Below are positions 10,757-24,100 of a DNA stretch of 64,000 nucleotides, piece after piece (positions within the stretch are counted from its first letter, which is position 1; the number at the start of each line of letters is the position of its first letter). The stretch covers positions 3,348,001 to 3,412,000 of the forward strand of contig OZ017750.1 of NCBI GenBank assembly GCA_963969365.1. Reading direction: 5' to 3'. Under the pieces are notes generated by a model. It saw only the letters and a list, made by a program, of their open reading frames with translations. It ran no database searches and was not told where the DNA came from. Made by a program: the position numbers and the translations under genes. Source of the stretch: Asterochloris sp. CNOR1. Lineage: Eukaryota; Chlorophyta; Trebouxiophyceae; Trebouxiales; Trebouxiaceae.

Positions 10757-13700
10757 CTAGGTGGGCACCAGCACAGCTCGCTGTCCGGCTCGTTGCCTGT
10801 CCTGAGTGCGCACTGATGTCTCTAGGGCTAACAAGTACTCCTGCTCAATGTCACCTGTGACATACTGGCCTGCAAGGCAGTAAGTGCCTTCAGTGATTGG
10901 ATCTTGAACAGCCTAGACACCACGTCCACGCAAAGCGGCAGAGGGCCAACAGTGCTGGTACACAGACGGGTCTGGCACAGCTCACCTGTGAAGCAAGATG
11001 CCTCAAACTGCTTGACATTGGGATTTAACTCCTGAGCAACTGCGAACAGGTCCTGGATGCTCTGGTACAGCAGCCCGTCTGCATGCAGCACCTGCAAGAC
11101 CAGCGACCAAGTCAGCTTAGCAGCTAGATTTACTGCACCAAAAACAGCATAGAGCTGGCCGCAAGTGCATTGGCCGCATGCATTGGGAGTGGCACCAGTG
11201 GTAGCTCAGGTCACATCTGCCTGCATGACTGCCAGCAGGGCTTGGTGCCGCTTAACAGGGGTTGTCGAGCCTAGGAGGCCTGTACCTGGCAGATCTCAGG
11301 CTCCGTAAGGTCTGCTGCTACAAATTCCTTGCGGGTCGGCATGTCCACCCCATACACATTGGGGAATCGCACGGGGGGAGAGGCACTGGCCAGGTACACC
11401 TGCACACAACAATCACCAATGTGAAGGGGGCTTATTCTCCATACTGCAAGCAAATCTGACGACAATGCCTTGGAAAATGCAGCAAAAGGTGTGCACTGCA
11501 GCTCATACAGAACACAGAGGCGATGCTCACCTTCTTGGCGCCTGCCTTGCGCACCATGTCCACAATTTGGCTCATGGTGGTCCCCCGCACGATGCTGTCA
11601 TCCACCAGCAGCACGCTCTTGCCCTCGAATACGGCAGGCATTGCGTTGAGCTTGCGACGCACAGACAGCTCTCGCGTGCGCTGGTCCGGCATGATGAATG
11701 TGCGACCCACATACCTGCAAACAATGTAAATTGAGTCAGCCAGCTACATGGTAAAGCTCTGTCCTGCTGTTCGAAAAGATTAGCAGGGCACAACAGGGCA
11801 CATGCCAGGCAGTTTTGTCAGACGGGGATCAGCTGCTAACAGCCGCCACATTTCGTGCTTGCAGCGACTTGTATAGTGGCGAGAGGCAGCAGGCAGGGCA
11901 GCCCACCTGTTCTTGACCAGGCCCTCCCGGTAAGGCAGCCCCAGCTCTGCACTGATCTGGATGGCTGCCGGCCGTGACCCGTCAGGCACAGGCACCACAC
12001 AGTCGATGTCCCAGTCCGTCTCCCTGCATCAACACAGCTGGGAGAATTGTGCCGGCCATCAAATTGAGACACTGCATGTTATACCCTTAGGGGCACAATC
12101 ATTGATCCCATGGCGACAGCGGAGAAGTCAAGGGGGCAAGTAGGTCACTTGCTGGAGCTCTACAAATTCAACAGATATGCCTAGCCCAGCCTGCCTTCAG
12201 CAGTGCTGAGGGCCCTGGACACAATCAGTGACAAGGCTCTGGGACACAGCCAACGATGACGTGCAGCACACCATCCAAATGCAGTTCATAGCAGGGCCCA
12301 CCTGATGCGCTTTGCCAGGCGCGTGCCCAGCCCCAGCTGGAAGTTGTAGACTGAGATGTCGTTGAGCACGGTGTCGGGGCGTGACAAGTAGATATACTCG
12401 AAGATGCAAGGGCACAGCTGTGGGCGGGGGTGGCACTGCTGCGATATGAGCTCCCCTACAGGTGCAGCAGGCGACTCATGAGAGACAGATGCAGCAGATG
12501 CTTTCAGGGATACAGAGGCACAGCTCGGCGCAGGGTTGGCAACTGCTCTGAAACATGCGCATGAAGGGGCAGCCAAAACTTGTGAGAGACAGCGGTGGTT
12601 GTCACATACCATGCTGCATTCACATCTTGTGCGGGCAGCAATGCTAAGGATCACTGTGGTGACCATGGTGAGAAGGCACGATGCCCGTCAGCACTGGCTG
12701 GAGCCTGAGCTCAAGCTGGGAGGGATGGCACCCACCCCACCTGACTCTGTGACCACAATCATCTCCCCTGGCCGCACGTCGCGGACGCGCTCAAACCCGA
12801 TGGGGCCAAAGGCGCAGTCCTCAGAGGCCACGCACCACTCATCACCCCCAGGGCCTGCGCGCCTGCCCAGCACCAGCGGCCTGCACTTGTTGCATGGGAG
12901 ATGCAGCCTTCAGCATGCCAGACTTGGACAGGAGAAGCTGGCGGCCCCTATGCTCAGACACAAAGAAGCAGCAGGACTGGGGCTTTGCCGCAGCACTGGG
13001 AGAGACTCTGCAGGTTCTGTCAGATGGCGCAAGCCAGTGTTGTATGATGCCAGTCCCGACCTGATGCCGTAGGGGTCCCTGAAAGCGACCAGGCCCACGC
13101 CCCCAATGAGGCAGATGCAGCTGTAGGCCCCCTGCAGCAGCTGCATGCTGGCGGCCCCTGCCTGGAGAACCAGGTCCATCTTGCACATGTTGGGGTCGCA
13201 CCCCTCAGCTGTGGTGCAGCGCTGGTGGGCACGGTGGATCTCGTCTGCCAGCACATTCAGCAGCACCTGCATCGAGACGGACGGGGCTCAGCATGGCAGG
13301 CTGATCGGGAATAGGCATGTACGGTGAGCTGCACCTGCACTCAAAATCAGCGGCGCATGGCTGAGCTCGGGGCGAGCGCCAGACTAGCAGGACCTCAGAT
13401 CAGGTGAATGCGTTCACATGTCAGCCATCACACAAGACCTGCGCCAGGTGTCATTACTTTCAAACAAACTATGCGCTGTTCAGCAGCAACTGCACAGCAA
13501 CTGCGTGGTCAGAAGATGCACTCAGCTGTCGCAGTCAGCGGCACAGCCAGAAACGTTGTGCCATCTCCCAGGCTGCTCGACGCATATGAGGACCTGACTG
13601 CCATTGCCTTCAGGCAGAAGTGAGGCAGCCACCTGCCTGCTCTGAGAGACACCGCGGCTCAGCAAGCAGCTATAAGGCACCTACTTGCATGAACACAGGG

Positions 13701-15238
13701 ACTCATGCTGCTGCACCACCAAAAGCTCACCTCTGAGTCTGAAGACGTCCTGAGGAACCTGTTGAAGAAGCTGCTGCTGCTGTTGAGCAGGCCCCGCAGC
13801 TGATCAGTGTTGGTCAGGTTGCCGTTGTGGATCAAGTAGATGCCAAGGGGGCTGTTCACGAAGAAGGGCTGAGCCTCCGAGACTGATGAGCTGCCAGCTG
13901 TTGGGTATCGCACATGGCCCATGCCAATGCGACCTGCACAGCACCAAAGCTTGGATATGTGAGATTGCAGCCCAGCTCCTTCAGTGTGCACATCGGCCGT
14001 AGGCATGGGCAGAGGCTGACTTGCCCTGCATAGCAGCAAAATTCAAAGACGTAAGCTTGGTCTGGGGCAACTCTCGGGGTTCAGGTCATCAGACAGGTTG
14101 CACAGCAGCAGCTGCCCAAAATTTGGAGGCCAGCCTAGCTCTAGGTGGTGTGAAGGGATGCTGTGCCGGATGGCGGCCAGACTGCTTTCCTACGGGATTA
14201 TGGGCAGCTGAACCATGTGGCCAGTGCTGCTGCGCTCTGCACAGCCACAGGGTGGGGAGGTATGACCCTGGGAAGGTGTTGCACGTGCTTGTGCCATGCA
14301 TGGCTGTGAGCTTAGCCCAGGGCTGGAGGTGGCCCATGGTTGTGTGCACTGCACAGAGATTTTTGAGCTGTGACTGTGGGCAGCTGCCATGGCCTCTGCT
14401 GGAAATGTGCAACCATGTAGGACCTATCAGTGGCGGCTGCACGCTGAGATGGCAGGTGTCATGCTCTGCTGTGCTGGTACTAACTTTGGAGGTGCCGGGC
14501 TCCAAGCATGTGTGCAGCTCTGCTGCCAGCAATCGAGGAGCGTCCTCTTTGGGTGACAATAGGTCTAGATTTTGCCGAGGGGACGAGCAGCAGCTATGTG
14601 CAGCAGGCTACCAGGTTTGGTGGCTCCTGCAGACACTTATTGAAGGCACCCTGCCCTTGCCCCTGCTGCCCACCAGTCAGCTTGTCCATCGTTTTCTGGT
14701 TTGAGAAGACATCCTTGACCAGGCCGTTGGCCTTGTGCTCGTGAAACCTGTCCCCTGTGCTGGTGACCATGCCAGCGCTGTCCTGCCCCCTGTGCTGCAG
14801 CATGAGCAGCCCCTCATACAGCTCCGCATTGGCGTTGCCCTGCAGAACCACATGAATGTTGCTGGAAAACAGCTAGCCTGCCACCTGGCACTGGCCTGCC
14901 AGCAGGTGGTACATAGCAGGACTTGCAGGCAAATGCCGCTACTGCTGCTGGTGCAGTGCGCAGTGAAGACATGATGAGTGGTTCAACAGTGCCAGCCTCT
15001 CAACGAGGAGGGCACCGTCCATGGCATCTGGGGCCTTGTGTGCTTGTGGCAAGTATGAGCAGTGGCCTCGGGTGGCGGCTGGCACAGCCACTGAGGAGCA
15101 CAGGTGAGCAGCGCCGCAGCACAGCAGCACAGCCCAGTTGAAGGGCTAAGCAGGCAGCCCGACCGCTTTTGCACCGTGCACATTGTGCCAGTTGCAAGTG
15201 CTCACATCCCGCTTGTAGATGCCTATAATGCCGCACAT
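10757..15238 (-). CDS. purF: Amidophosphoribosyltransferase (glutamine PRPP amidotransferase), complete, 11 exons
   Basis: Catalyses the first committed step of purine synthesis: PRPP plus glutamine to phosphoribosylamine. Exons (minus): 15238-15206, 14839-14674, 13933-13731, 13266-13061, 12880-12741, 12455-12302, 12023-11907, 11714-11531, 11399-11286, 11091-10986 and 10869-10757. All junctions keep frame and sum to 512 codons (511 aa), close to the 505 aa of E. coli PurF. The start [11 protein letters not shown] puts the catalytic N-terminal Cys directly after Met with no propeptide. [25 protein letters not shown] and the PRPP loop [13 protein letters not shown] are all present. The C-terminus ([21 protein letters not shown]) resembles enterobacterial PurF and lacks the cysteine set that holds the Fe-S cluster in the Bacillus/plant class. 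No plastid transit peptide is visible; an upstream exon through a possible acceptor near 15262 cannot be excluded. Confidence 0.95.
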
Positions 15239-15875
15239 CCTCACTGGCCCAGCGCCACGCTGCCTGCATATGATTGGAGCGATCTTGAGGGGCTGGCGCA
15301 GTGCGCACGGACAGCTCAGCACAGGTCAAAGGACGCTGTGCCAGGGACATGCGTCTTTGCCCCTAAAGGGGCAGCCTGCTGAACTCACCTGCTGTGTTGC
15401 TGGCGGTGCTGAAGGCCCTTGCTGTGAATACGCCAGCCGCTACAGGTGCTGGTGAACTGCGTGGGCAAGGAGTGGACAGCCCGGTGGCCCCTGCTGTGCC
15501 GCACCATGCTGGCGTTGGAGCATGGCTGCGCCACCACAGGCGGCGTCTGATGCCGGCCTGGCACTGCTGTCTGCTGAGAACAATGAGTCAGGCCTGCCAC
15601 CCTCATAATGGTTCACTGACTCCCCGCCCAACCTCACAGGAGCTGGCAGATGCTGTGCACCAAGAAGCCGCAAAGCGTTGACTGCAAGATGGCCGCCATA
15701 AACGAGCAGAGTCTCATAGCATGCGATCTGTGCACATCGGTTCAGCAGACTGACCCAGAAATGCGTTATTAAGGCACTGCAGGGATTCTTCTAAGGCACT
15801 GCCTCATTTTGGCTTCTTCTGACGCATTTGACCCCGTTTTCTCCCCGGCCTATCATTGATGCTTGCGCTGGGTTC
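15239..15875. promoter_or_regulatory. Divergent intergenic region between purF and the APS kinase gene
   Basis: About 640 bases between two start codons pointing away from each other. It should hold both promoters and 5' leaders, and possibly an upstream purF exon. I see no convincing named motif. Confidence 0.45.
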
Positions 15876-17611
15876 ATGGCCCAGCGCGTTCCGGTGTCTC
15901 CCCAGCGCTCTGCAAAGCTGAGATGCAGCACCCGCCAGCTTGGAAGTGCCCTTGATGCCCATCGCCAGCCCCATCGTTCCCGGCCTCACGCAAAGGCAGT
16001 AAGTAGCCTGCTGGCTACGCAGGAAGGCAGCAGGCGCTGCACCAACATCAAGTGGCAGGAGGGAGCTGTCGAGCGCGCTGCCAAGGAGCACCTACTCAAG
16101 CAGAAGGGCTGCTGCCTGTGGTTCACAGGCCTCAGCGGATCAGGCAAATCCACAGTCGCCTGCACACTGGAGCATGCCCTTCTGCAGCGAGGCCACCTCA
16201 CATCTTTGCTTGATGGGGACAACATAAGGTGCGACACCTGGGCCTTGAGACTTGGAATCATGCGCTGGACTGGATCAGGAGATCACATCAGCAGATCACA
16301 TGGGCGTGCCACAGCGAACAAGCACATGCCCTGTCCTGCGGCCTACTGCAAGTATCACCAATGTGCACATGGAGCTGGCCTTGTGCCACAAAGCCGGTCA
16401 AGTGCCCGGCATACAGTCAGTCAGCCCGGTCTTCCCTTGTAAATCTGGCCTCTGGTCCTCCTAGGGCACAGCCTCTGCTCTGCCGCTAGTTGCCATGCTG
16501 CAAAAGCCTTTGGGCAACTCTGCAGGACCCTGGCACAGACCAATTGCTGTTTGGTGTGCATGGTCTGAGTTGCAGCTCCCTGCCACCCGGGCTCGAGCAG
16601 CGTCACTGACCCTTTTAGCCATCTCTCACGCACACTAATCTACCAAACCCTTTGCCTGCAGGCAACACCTGAACGGTGATCTGGGCTCCAGTGCAGAGAC
16701 AGAGTTCCACACCTTTTAGCCAGCGCATATCAGCCCACACTGTTGCCTGCCTGATCTGCACCCCCTGTCCGCTGCCTGCAGAACTGGAATAAGCTGCACC
16801 ATTCTGCCTGCCTGCAAAGCCATGGCTTTGACGAAGTCAGCCACCCTGGCTGCAGGCACGGCCTAAATTGCAACCTAGGCTTCAGCGCAGAGGATCGGGA
16901 AGAGAACATCAGGCGCGTGGGGGAGGTCTCAAAGCTCCTCGTCAGCTCGGGCGTCATTGTCCTGGTCAGCTGCATCAGCCCGTACCGGGCAGACCGTGAC
17001 AATGTGCGGGGGCGGCTGGGCGACTCAGACTTCATCGAGGTGGGGGTGCTGAGCCTTGCTTCTCGCGCATGCAACTGCTTTCTAGTCATCATATGCCTGT
17101 GCTGCGCTCAGTGAGAGCCATCTGTCATCTGCATGAGTGCTTGCGCAGTGCATAGTGAGCTTCAGCTGCTTGTGGTTCGCAGAGTGTCCCGATGCCAGAC
17201 TTTGCGACTGCTGGGACCACGATAACCCCCCAATCCCCTACGCCCCCGCCAGGCTCACCAGATCTGCATCAAGGAGCTTGCAGCCCAGCTATTTGCCGCC
17301 GAGCAACCAGCTTCGGACCTCCGTTGAAGCCAAGACCTGCCTGGCCGCAGCCTGGACTGAGAGCAATGCCTGCTTGACTTGCGCTGCAGATCTATATGGA
17401 GACGCCCCTGCACGTCTGCGAGGGCAGAGACCCCAAGGGCCTGTACAAGCTGGCAAGGGAGGGGAAGATTAAGAATTTCACAGGCATAGACGACCCCTAT
17501 GAGCCGCCGCCCAATCCTGAGATCGTGCTGCAGAGTCATTTGGCCGCCCCTCAGGAGATGGCCGGCAACCTGTTGTGCTATCTGCAGAAGCATGGCTACC
17601 TGGAGGCCTAA
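15876..17611 (+). CDS. Adenylylsulfate (APS) kinase, probably plastid-targeted
   Basis: Phosphorylates APS to PAPS in sulfate activation. Exons 15876-16228, 16856-17039 and 17390-17611 join in frame to 252 aa. Residues 1 to about 45 are rich in Ser, Arg, Gln and Ala with almost no acidic residues, as expected of a chloroplast transit peptide. Then come the P-loop [49 protein letters not shown], and [19 protein letters not shown] with the lid segment [11 protein letters not shown]. All landmarks of the family are intact. I chose the ATG at 15876 because upstream in-frame codons offer no other ATG. Introns of 627 and 350 bases separate the exons; the first contains a decayed copy of the exon 2 start near 16656. 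Confidence 0.95.
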
Positions 17612-18105
17612 GCAATAGGCAGCAGGGTACAAGGCCCCTTGCTGCCAGCCCGCCAGCCCAGACTTCATATGCAGCAGTGCCAATCCTGTGCTGAAGCACC
17701 TGCAGCAATGGCCTCCCCTCTCCTTTGCTGTGCTAGCACACTGCCCTTGAAGTCAGAACGTAGCGCTCCAACCAGCACTGTGTACTTTACTCCCATCGAC
17801 TGATTTCTGAACACGTGAGTGTGGACAGCAATGCTGCCATGTGTACCTAATAGCTCCTTGATGTCACAAATCAATTTGATGCAAACCGAAGTGGCTGGAA
17901 CTGGGCTGTCTGAGACGTGAGCATCTTAGCGTCTGTGATGTGCATCCAGGGATTCTGGGTTGAGCAAAGGAGCTTTCACTGTAATGTTTCATTGGATGGG
18001 ACTGCTGTCGAATGTGCCTCTGCTGGCTGGCTTAGCGACAACCGCAGAAGGGGTGACTTCAGGAGGCTGGTGCCTATTCTGCTTGTCTCAGGGCGCACTG
18101 ACTGG
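17612..18105. other. Convergent intergenic region, no gene seen
   Basis: About 490 bases between the stop of the APS kinase gene and the stop of the MSL-like channel gene. It should contain both 3' untranslated regions. I see no conserved reading frame or structured RNA. Confidence 0.5.
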
Positions 18106-21100
18106 CTATGTATGAGCTATTTTCATCTCTGCAAGCTTGCCACAGACCACTGCAAGCAGGGCTGAGCGTGCTCTGCCGCAGCGGCCACTATCCACCCCTG
18201 CAGACATCGAATCCACACCTTATCAGCAGCACTTCACACCAAGCTTTGCAAACACAGTGCACGCCTAGAAGGGTTGGCAACCCCACCACAGTGGCTGAAG
18301 GTGAAGCTGACGGCCAGCATGATCTTCAGGGGGTCTGAGCAGTCGCGGAACAGGACAGACTTCTTGCTGTCAAATTCGCCAGGATGCTGCTGGTAATGGT
18401 GCTCCACAGCCTTGCTGATGGCTTCCAGGACAGATGCAGGTGTAGTGTGGTCCACGAGGAACTGTACGCAGACACAGTGCAGCCTCATGTGCAATGTGGA
18501 GGCCTGAGCTCTAGATGTCACTGCAGTCAACAGGTTGGCCTGCCTGGGACGTCTGCAGCAGGACACCTGCAGTCCGTTTCCACAGCAGCAAACAAAGCAG
18601 CATGCTATTGCTGGTAGTCACAACACCAGCTGCGGCACAATGTTGCTGACCTTGAAGCGCTCGCTCTTGTTCTCAGAGCGGGAAATATTAATTACAGCAT
18701 TCTGGGACAGCTTTGCATTGGGATACCAGAGCCTGGCCCCGTCACTCCTGCAGCACAGCATTCACCACGGATGAGCAGTGTCGCAGTGGCCTTCGGGTTT
18801 CATGACAGGGCTTTGAAGATACTGGCCCACCTGCGCATCACTGTGGTCGACAGACTGATCTCCTCCACCGTGTGGGTGTCAGAGTCCACAATCAGCACAT
18901 CTCCAACCTGCACAGCATGTGCTTACCCAATGCCAGGCATGCTGAGGCTACCCAGGAGGCGTTTGCAATCTGCAACAATCTGAGGGTACAATGTGCTGCC
19001 ATGCAGGGTAAGGTCCACAACATTAAAGGTCTGACCCACATCAAAGGCGTGTATGGAAAACAGAAAGACCACACTCTCAAAGGCTGTCTTGACCGTGTTC
19101 CCTGCAAGCCAGCATCATTCCGTCATGCACCGCTGCACGTCAGCATGCATGCTGATTGTGAGCTGGGAGTTGCAAATTTTGAGAGCTGCAACACAGCAGA
19201 CTCATTACCTTGGCTGGCAGGCTCAATATTGCAGCTTCGAGCATGTCAAACATCAAGCAAAAGCCTGATGCTCTGCAAACCTTGCGCTTACCGAATACAA
19301 AGGCAAAGGCAAGCACAATGCTGCTGAAGAGAAGCCAGGTCTTCCTAATATCAACCTGAAGGCAGCACGCGGCATTGCTGATCCTGGGTAGCTTTCTGTC
19401 TAGCAGTAACGGCAGGGACTGGCACCTTTGGTGATTGCAATGCTGCTTGCTGCAGGCCTCGTGCAATGGCAGCATTCATGTCCTCCTATCTCAACTTGCA
19501 ACACAGGGCGTTGCAGTTAAGCATGCGCTGAAGTGCAGCTCACATTGAATATCAGCAGGTAGATGAAGAATCCAAGGGCCTGGAGCATTGCGCCCAGCAC
19601 AAACTGCAGGCGCCCCACAATGGTCTTGCTGTCCTTGAGCTGCAGCGACAGGTTTGTGCGCTCCCTGAAGACATTCTGCACTGCCGCCCTCACATCCTGC
19701 GGTGTAAAGGAGTGCCACTTGGTTGGACCTCACCACAGATCGACAGCAAAGCTGCCCCTGATCCGGCGGGCACCCTTCATGCTGCCATGGACGAGACTCC
19801 CTGAAGACATTGCGCACTGCTGTCATCACAATGCTGCTGTGGAGAAGACATGTCACTTGGTCGCACCCCCTCACAGGTCTCAGCCCTGACTCAGCAAGCA
19901 GCCTGCATGCTGCCAGCCAGGACAGGCACCTTAACCTCATCACGCATGTAGACACAGAAGATTGCACAGCATCAAGCAAGCAGGGAGACTGGCTGTGACC
20001 TGCAGGGTTGCGTGCCCATCCCCGTCCTCATCCAACATGGCAAAGGCCTCTGCTGCGTGCTTCTCGCTGAGCCCAAACTGCGCCAGGTCATCCTGCAGGA
20101 TGTGGTCCCTGCAGGCAAAGCACACACACCCTGCTGCAGCATGCCAGTGGAGACTGGCAGCACTGAAGGCACAGCATTGGTGGCGCCCCCTCGACAGGTT
20201 CCGACCCAACTCTGACTATAGGCTCATCCAGGCCAGGAGAAAGCTGCTCTCACAGAGCCGCGTCAGCTGAAGTTGACTGCAGGAGCCAAGAATGGCACGC
20301 AGTCATGGTCAGGCCAGACCACACCTTGTGAAGGGCTTCACATTCCAGTAGAGGTAGAATGCGAGGCGCTTGGCCTCCTTGTCGCTCGTCAGCCCGCCTG
20401 CATTCTTGGCCTGGCCCAGCTGGTCCGTCAGGGTGACAGTCAGCTTAGCCTTGCGAATGTGTTTCTCCACCTATGAAACACAGCAGATGTGCAAGCTGAT
20501 GTGAAACAGGATGAGCAGGGTGCTGTGCCTGATGCCAGCGACAATGGCCTGCACGCCATACAGAGCCTTAACCAGTCAAGCGCAGCACCCCAAAACCTAG
20601 GAGGCCCTCAGCAGGAGCAGCTGAGACAGTTGCTTCATACATGTGGCAGAGGCCAGACCACAGCGTCAAACATAAAGAATGCTACCTGATGAAGCTGCCT
20701 ACAATATGCAAGCAGCCTTCTCTGCATGGGGAGGGCGCTACACACAACTTCAAGGGCTGAGCCCACCTTGGCAATTTTCTTCGCCATCTGTTCGCCATTG
20801 ATGGCAGGGATGTCAGGAGCGGTGGAGGCCTGCACATGTGAGGGGAGGCCGAATGCTGAAGACTGTTTCATGAGCGGTATATTATCAACGCTTAGTACTC
20901 TCTGCTGAGACAAAGTGCTGTCCCCCCTCCTACCGCTTGCTGCAAGCTGCTAGAATTGGGGGCAGTATTGCCTGCAGAGCCCACCTGAATGCTGGCTGCC
21001 CGGAAGCCCCCTGATACCCTGTGAGCCATTCGCACCTTGGCCCACTTGCTGACCTTGGCTGCAGACTGCAGAGCAGAGGCATGTGTGGCATCATGGCTCT

Positions 21101-24100
21101 TGACAAGGACAAGGATACGGCCCCTGACAGGCAGCAACACCAAGTATCAGGCAGTGTGCACAAGGCTGGCATCCAGAAACGGTGCTCGCAACAAGTCAGC
21201 AGGGTACAGACCCAGCAGTGCAGGAGGATGCGGACAGTCGAGGCAGTAGATTTCTTGAGTAGGGACAGCTGCATCGGACCCGACCTGAGGGGCTCCAGGG
21301 TCTGCAGCAGTCCCCTCAGCTGCAGTGCTATTGGGCGCTGCAGACGGCTGAACCAAGCTGTAGTGGTCTTCTGCTTCAGCTCCTGCATGAGCTGGCAAAG
21401 GTGCCTGCTGTGCTGCAGGAATCTGCACATGTGGGGCTGCATCCTGCCCTGCCAGCGCTGTGCCCTTCCCTGCAGGACGCCAGCAGGCATCGAGGACTTC
21501 AGGTAGCGCGGCTATAGCATTGCCGCAGCCTACTGCACTGGGTCGCAAGTCAGCCTGACCCGTGCCAAAGGTACGCTCACCCTCCATGTGGTCAAGCAGG
21601 ATCCTGTGCAGCTGTTGACCAAACATGCTGGGTGCCACAGCATACCAAGTACCTCCGCTGCTACTGACGTTGAGTGAGGCCATGGACAGCCGACTGTGGC
21701 CTTTGTCCCCGTGCTGGGAGGGAGCTGGCATGTCCGGCTCCGAAGATTGCCTCAGCATTGAAGGTGGCCTCTGGCCACGGAACAGCTTGCCAGAGACACT
21801 GAAGTTCAGCTGCATCAACGCAGCAGGAGCATCTGGCGAGCATCATCAGGAGGAGGTCATGCAGAGTGGGCCCCACGCATGCACATGTAGCTGAGCAAAG
21901 GCTTGAGGATGAAAGGCTCACCAATCGATCGTACAGGGTACCCCCTGACCCCGCACTCTGCAGGGGCTCTGTTACGCCTCGGCCAAAGGCGTGCTGGTCA
22001 CTTTCAGACCTACACCAGATGTCTGTGCAGATTGTCAAGCAGTGCTGACTGGGGCAGAATGTGCTTCAGACTCCAGCTATGCCTAAGGCAAAATTGCCCT
22101 CAAGAACAGTCTTGCCTCTGCATCTGCAGCGACCAGTTCGTCTGCTTGGGCTCAGAAAGGGCCAGAATGAAGTACTCCTGCATGCAGTGGAGGAGCTGTC
22201 AGTGCCAGGACAGGCAAGTTAGCAGCACAAGGGCAGTCTGAAAGGGAGGCTGGAAACTGCAACAGTTGACGGCCCGCCACAGGAGGGACCAGCACATGAC
22301 TGGTATACAGTGGTGCCACATATTCGTTCAGGCTCCCAGGTGCAGTGAGACAGGTCTGGCTGCCCAGCTGACCTCCCCTGCGGGCCGGCTCACTCACTTT
22401 CTTGAGGGCCTCCCGCATCTTCATGAAGTGGGTCTTTGCGTGGAAGTGTGAGGCCATCTGCTTAGCTGCCAGCATCTTGACCAGATTGGCCACGCAGAAA
22501 ATGTTGCAGCAACCAAGAATTTTGACACAGACATCATAAACAGGAGACACCTCAGAATCATTCTCGGCCCGGGGCAGGAAGATACCCACAAAAGCTGCCA
22601 GCATCAGCAGTGCCCGCATGAGCCAGACCAAGGGTTTCTGCAAAGAAGAAAGAAGGAAGCGTGTAGCACTGAGCACCTGCAGGCTGGTGGATTCCAGAGG
22701 GGGGTTTGGGCACAAGGCACCAAGAATTCTTAGTTTGCTGGTGCTGGTGCTGGTGCTTGACTTTGCGCATATATTGGGCTTTATGCTGCTCTGCCCAGTC
22801 TTGCCAGACTGCAGGTGACACATTGTTGCAGCTTGCCTGGCACAATGCTGTCACTGGTACAACAGTGACCACCCCATGTTCGTGGCCCGTGTTGCTTCAC
22901 CAGGACATGAGACACTGCTGGTACGGCTTGCCTTGACACTGGCAGTGTAATAGAGAATGTTGCGGTTAGCGGCCAGGAGCTGGGACTCGACCAGCTTCAC
23001 CAAAAGCTTGATGGCCAGGCTTGTCAGCCAGCAGATGGGGAACCAGCACGCGAAGTAGAACCCCCAGCGCCAGTACTCAAAGCGCCGCACACTCTGAGCA
23101 GCCACACAGAGGATGTGAGTGGGGGCCTTGAGTTGCAGGGTTCCAAAGCGAGCCTGCTGCTGTGGCAGGCAGGCCTGCCAGCAGCAAAGTGCCAACGAGT
23201 CCAGCTTGCTCCGCACGATTTTAACACCGAAAGTGAGCTGTGGTCAACCCAGACATGCCACGATCACCACTCGATGCACTTGACATCAGCTGGCCATCGC
23301 ACCTTGTTGGGCAGGAAGACCTTCAGGAGGGTGGCAGCCACCAGCAGCGCCAGCGTGAGCATAGCTGCCAGGACTCGGCGTGTTCGAAGGTACCATTTTT
23401 GCCTGGGGGTCTGCATCGCTTCAGCGTCCTCGTCATCGCTGTCAATGTCCGCCTGCATAAGCACGGATGCAGCTGCAGCAGCAGGTCCAAGTAACCTGCA
23501 GAGGCATAGGCACAGCTGCAGTTGCAACCTGTGCGAGGCATGCACAGGCACTAGAGTACCTGCAGCAGCAGTCTAAAGGAGGTTGTCAGCATATGTAACG
23601 TGGCGAGTTGCAGGAGGGTACATGCTTGCTCCACCTGCGCTCAAACTCACTGCAGACGCTAGCACAGCAAAAGGAGAAATAGACATCACTGAGGAAATTT
23701 TAATGCAATGCATGCCCCAGCAGTGTGCCGCTGCAGCCCTCGTGCTGCAGCTCTGAGTGTTGTGCACCCTGGTCTTGCTCGTCTGCTCTGAGAGTGGACT
23801 ATTTGAGCCTGTATCTGCTGTGGCAGACAGGCCTGGCCATGGGGTATTGCTGCTGCCATCTAGCGTGGGCCATCCTGCCAGCGTTGATGTTGATGGCCCA
23901 AGAGTGGGAACAGGGATGAATCTCTCACTTTAGCGCAGTCTGGTGTCCCTGCTGCCATCTAGCTTGGGCCATGCTAGCTGCTGGCAGCTTTGCATCTCAT
24001 TGCTCGTCAGTGGGACCGGTAATGAACCTTCTGCCTTGAGAAAAGTGGGGTGTTGCTGCTGCAACCTAGCTGGTGCAATGCTGGCTGCAGCCGGCTTTGC

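Noticed and set aside
13934-14673. A plus-strand gene within the 740-base purF intron (open frame 14021-14704)
   Set aside because: The frame overlaps purF exon 2 antisense, has no ATG-supported domain, and the intron is bounded by well-supported splice sites.
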